Positions 61,701 through 64,000 of a stretch of DNA of 64,000 bases are shown here, in pieces. The DNA comes from CAWEFA01 sp963851385 (GTDB lineage Bacteria; Bacteroidota; Bacteroidia; Bacteroidales; DTGW01). Position numbers and translations under genes: made by a program. The stretch is from positions 186,001 through 250,000 of the forward strand of contig CAWKPE010000010.1 in assembly GCA_963851385.1 (NCBI GenBank), read 5' to 3'. The stretch's first letter is position 1, and each line of letters opens with the position of its first letter. A model generated the notes under the pieces. It was given only the letters and a program-made list of their open reading frames with translations. It did no database searches and was not told where the DNA came from.

Positions 61701-63005
61701 ATGACTGATAAAAAAACTAATACTTTGATAGGTATTTTACCTAAATCGTGTACTTCTGGACTAATATGTTTTACTGGCTTGATAAGCTTTTCAATTTCAC
61801 TTTGGTTCATTAATAAATACAATATTGATAATTACACGGGAGGTATTTTCGCCGGATTGGCATTTGCTGTTCCTATTATTATTTTAGAAAATTTTGTACT
61901 TAAAACATATAGAAGAGTATCGACGGGATTAGACTTTACATTCAAAAATAAAATAAATATTGAAAGAGTTGTTATAAGACTAGTTGGACTTTATTCTACT
62001 TTAGCTGTGGTCATTATTTTTTATTGGCTGTTCCCTGAATACAATTCAAATTTATATGGATTATACTGGCGTTTAGCAAAAACCTTGCTTAAAATTATTG
62101 TTTTTGGATCAATCCCTTATTTTCTTATACTTGACAAATTTCTAATTGAGTCCAAAGAGAGCTATTGGAAGATAGGGATGATTGTATTAGGTAAATGGAA
62201 AGGATTGAACTATGATGGCTTAAAGAACTATTTCTTAGGCTGGTTGGTGAAAGCATTCTTTTTGCCCTTAATGTTTGTTTCGTTATGTGGAAATATAGGT
62301 TATTTAAAAGAAAATCAATTTTATATAATATCATCTCACTTTAATTTCTCAGGTTTTTTTGCCAGCATGACTAACTATATATACACTATTGACCTGGTTG
62401 TAGTAACAGTCGGCTACACCTTAACGTTAAGAATTTTTGATTCTCATATTCGAACAGTAGAACCAAGTTTTTTAGGTTGGTACGTAGCATTACAATGTTA
62501 CCAGCCGTTTTGGGGAGCATTAAGTGGAAATTATTTCGCTTATGCCGGAACCTATTCATGGGAAAAGTGGCTATGGGGTTACCACGATATATATATATTA
62601 TGGGGAATACTAATTTTACTATTGTTATCGATTTATTCATGGGCCTCAGTTTTATTTGGATTAAGATTTTCGAACCTCACAAACAGGGGAATTATAACTA
62701 ATGGACCATACAGGTACATGAGACATCCTGCATACATTAGTAAAAACCTTTCATGGTGGTTAGTATCCGTGCCATTTATTTCAAATGAAGGACTTTTAAT
62801 TGGATTAAAACATTGTTTGCTTTTATTGCTTGTAAACTTCATATACTTTATGAGAGCAAAAACTGAAGAAAGACATTTATCAAAAGACGCTGTTTATGTG
62901 CAATACGCCCTTGGTATTAATCAGAAAGGTATATTCAAAGCGATTTATAAAATATTGCCTTTTCTTAAGTACAATCCAGATAAGTATATTAAAAACACTA
63001 ATTAA
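61701..63005 (+). CDS. Membrane methyltransferase-like protein, ICMT/PEMT type
   Basis: A 434-residue protein with about eight to ten membrane helices. The C-terminal 130 residues hold the isoprenylcysteine carboxyl methyltransferase/phospholipid methyltransferase signature: LTNRGIITNGPYRYMRHPAY (about 328-347), SKNLSWW, and RAKTEERHLSKDAVYVQYAL (about 385-404) with the SAM-site Glu-Glu-Arg. The N-terminal 300 residues are membrane-embedded and unknown to me. It lies 27 bases after the GT39-type gene on the same strand, so the two may modify the same lipid-linked or surface molecule. Confidence 0.78.
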   Translation: MTDKKTNTLIGILPKSCTSGLICFTGLISFSISLWFINKYNIDNYTGGIFAGLAFAVPIIILENFVLKTYRRVSTGLDFTFKNKINIERVVIRLVGLYSTLAVVIIFYWLFPEYNSNLYGLYWRLAKTLLKIIVFGSIPYFLILDKFLIESKESYWKIGMIVLGKWKGLNYDGLKNYFLGWLVKAFFLPLMFVSLCGNIGYLKENQFYIISSHFNFSGFFASMTNYIYTIDLVVVTVGYTLTLRIFDSHIRTVEPSFLGWYVALQCYQPFWGALSGNYFAYAGTYSWEKWLWGYHDIYILWGILILLLLSIYSWASVLFGLRFSNLTNRGIITNGPYRYMRHPAYISKNLSWWLVSVPFISNEGLLIGLKHCLLLLLVNFIYFMRAKTEERHLSKDAVYVQYALGINQKGIFKAIYKILPFLKYNPDKYIKNTN

Positions 63006-63364
63006 TAATATTCTTTTCCTGATTCTTTAAGTTCTTCAACTCACTTTTGAATTATTAGAAAATCGGATTAAGATCACAATAATTTGACAAAATATTTAAA
63101 CCTTGTCAATCTCAAAAAATACCGCAAAATAAAGATTTTATAATATGGTTTTCATTCCAATCAAATAAATTTCAATTATTCACAAAATAAATATATCTTT
63201 AGTTATTGACTATTGAATTCTAATCTCTAATTTAAGTTCTGGCTATTTAATTAATTACAGTTACAGTTATTTATAGAAATAATCTTTGTTAATCTAACAA
63301 ATATTGGCTAGACGAATACAGTTTTTAATTTATTATTAACTATTTACTAACTAACAATTAATCT
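63006..63364. other. 359-base gap before the lipoprotein gene
   Basis: Very AT-rich, with no open frame or strong hairpin. No exact TAnnTTTG precedes the lipoprotein ATG; TAATCTTTG at about 63282 is close but has one base too many. Confidence 0.4.
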
Positions 63365-64000
63365 ATGAAAACAAAAATTTTGACAATTAGTGCATTTATT
63401 GTGCTTATTGCAATTTTAATTGTAATAAGTTGTAGCAAATCTAATGATGAAAATTCAGCATCTAATGACAGACTGAAAGCAGCTGTGAGTTGTTCGGGAA
63501 TTGCAACATGGAACGCAACAACTATTTATGCCAATGCTGGAATGGAGGTTCAATATAATTGTAACTTGTACAAGAACAATTGGTACACTCAAAATCAGAA
63601 TCCTGCACAGAATTCAGGAGCTTACCAGGTTTGGACATTAGTTGGAAGTTGCACAGGATGCAGTAGTAGCTCAAGTAGCAGTTCAAGCAGCAGTTCAAGT
63701 AGTAGCTCAAGTAGTAGTTCCAGCAGCAGCTCAAGTAGTAGTTCTGGCGGAAGTGTCAGCTGTTCAGGATATCCTGTATGGAATTCACAAGTAGTATATA
63801 ATACAACTGGTCAATTGGTAGAATATAATTGTAAATTATATAAAAATCAAGGTTTTGCTTACGACCTTAATCCTGAAACTAATAATGGACAGTACTATGC
63901 ATGGCTCTTAGTTGGAACATGCACAAGCGGTTGTGCAATGGGTGAAGGACCCTTTATTGGTTGCGGTAATTATGATAAATATGTAAATGGTAATTACACA
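63365..64000 (+). CDS. Lipoprotein with two carbohydrate-binding-like modules joined by a poly-serine linker (cut by window end)
   Basis: The frame starts MKTKILTISAFIVLIAILIV at 63365, and 212 codons are seen before the window ends. A lipobox-like VISCS puts the lipid on Cys23. Module 1 (about 46-98: CSGIATWNATTIYANAGMEV to VWTLVGSC) and module 2 (about 131-187) resemble the chitin/cellulose-binding CBM5/12 fold, each with a W-N start and a W-x-L-V-G-x-C end. Between them are 28 serines in a row (63662-63745), written with mixed AGT, AGC, TCA, TCC and TCT codons. Such linkers are typical of secreted polysaccharide-degrading enzymes, so a catalytic domain may follow outside the window. Confidence 0.8.
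   Translation, partial: MKTKILTISAFIVLIAILIVISCSKSNDENSASNDRLKAAVSCSGIATWNATTIYANAGMEVQYNCNLYKNNWYTQNQNPAQNSGAYQVWTLVGSCTGCSSSSSSSSSSSSSSSSSSSSSSSSSSSSGGSVSCSGYPVWNSQVVYNTTGQLVEYNCKLYKNQGFAYDLNPETNNGQYYAWLLVGTCTSGCAMGEGPFIGCGNYDKYVNGNYT

Noticed and set aside
1..64000. tRNA or rRNA genes
   Set aside because: I looked for cloverleaf-like and T-loop GTTCRA patterns in the intergenic gaps by eye and found none; a covariance-model search would be decisive.

Overview
The window comes from an AT-rich genome of the phylum Bacteroidota, probably a gliding or free-living type rather than a specialised gut form. The evidence is Bacteroidota-type promoters (a -33 TTTG/TTG and a -7 TAnnTTTG), a reg_prop/Y_Y_Y hybrid histidine kinase, secreted proteins with type IX secretion (T9SS) sorting domains of both the 'type A' and gliding-associated 'CHU_C' kinds, a DUF4290-murA pair, and an S10/spc/alpha ribosomal cluster that runs directly out of the str operon without tuf. 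No tRNA, rRNA or CRISPR array was seen.

Layout. 15-8931: hybrid sensor kinase; two RNA-modification enzymes (rlmN, mnmD); lemA, two TPM-domain genes and a CapA-like phosphoesterase. 8967-12692: a minus-strand merR-nif3-zinc-ribbon operon and eno. 12722-30919: one long minus-strand translation block, read from 30.9 kb downward: rpsL, rpsG, fusA, rpsJ, rplC, rplD, rplW, rplB, rpsS, rplV, rpsC, rplP, rpmC, rpsQ, rplN, rplX, rplE, rpsN, rpsH, rplF, rplR, rpsE, rpmD, rplO, secY, map, infA, rpmJ, rpsM, rpsK, rpsD, rpoA, rplQ, ending at a clear terminator. Divergent from it is a second EF-G (EF-G2) whose G domain has lost the catalytic histidine.

33.1-42.2 kb is an accessory region. A PIN toxin/antitoxin cassette lies between two 359-bp copies of the EF-G2 3' end, each carrying the same 123-bp MITE. 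It is followed by three secreted or surface proteins, including a C39-like peptidase with a T9SS tail, a CHU_C-type surface protein, and a repeat-rich gap of about 0.95 kb. 42.3-50.7 kb: a UvrD/PcrA helicase, DUF4290, murA with Asp in place of the catalytic-loop Cys, and small metabolic enzymes with another MITE. 50.8-60 kb: an AraC-type regulator with a CxxC N-terminal domain beside a cupin gene, then a GH130-GT4-GH130 glycan cluster followed by cbpA, cbpM, uspA and marC, which looks like a stress-linked carbohydrate locus. 60.3-64 kb: a membrane glycosyltransferase, an ICMT-like membrane methyltransferase, and the start of a lipoprotein with a poly-serine linker.

Caution on sequence quality. 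Nine genes carry single-base indels that break an otherwise complete reading frame (rpsL, fusA, rplP, rpsH, nif3 twice, uvrD twice, murA, the second GH130 twice, and the 34.9-kb surface protein twice). Eleven of these twelve are one-base insertions, and several lie in essential single-copy genes, so I read them as consensus errors. Those genes are annotated over their full span.
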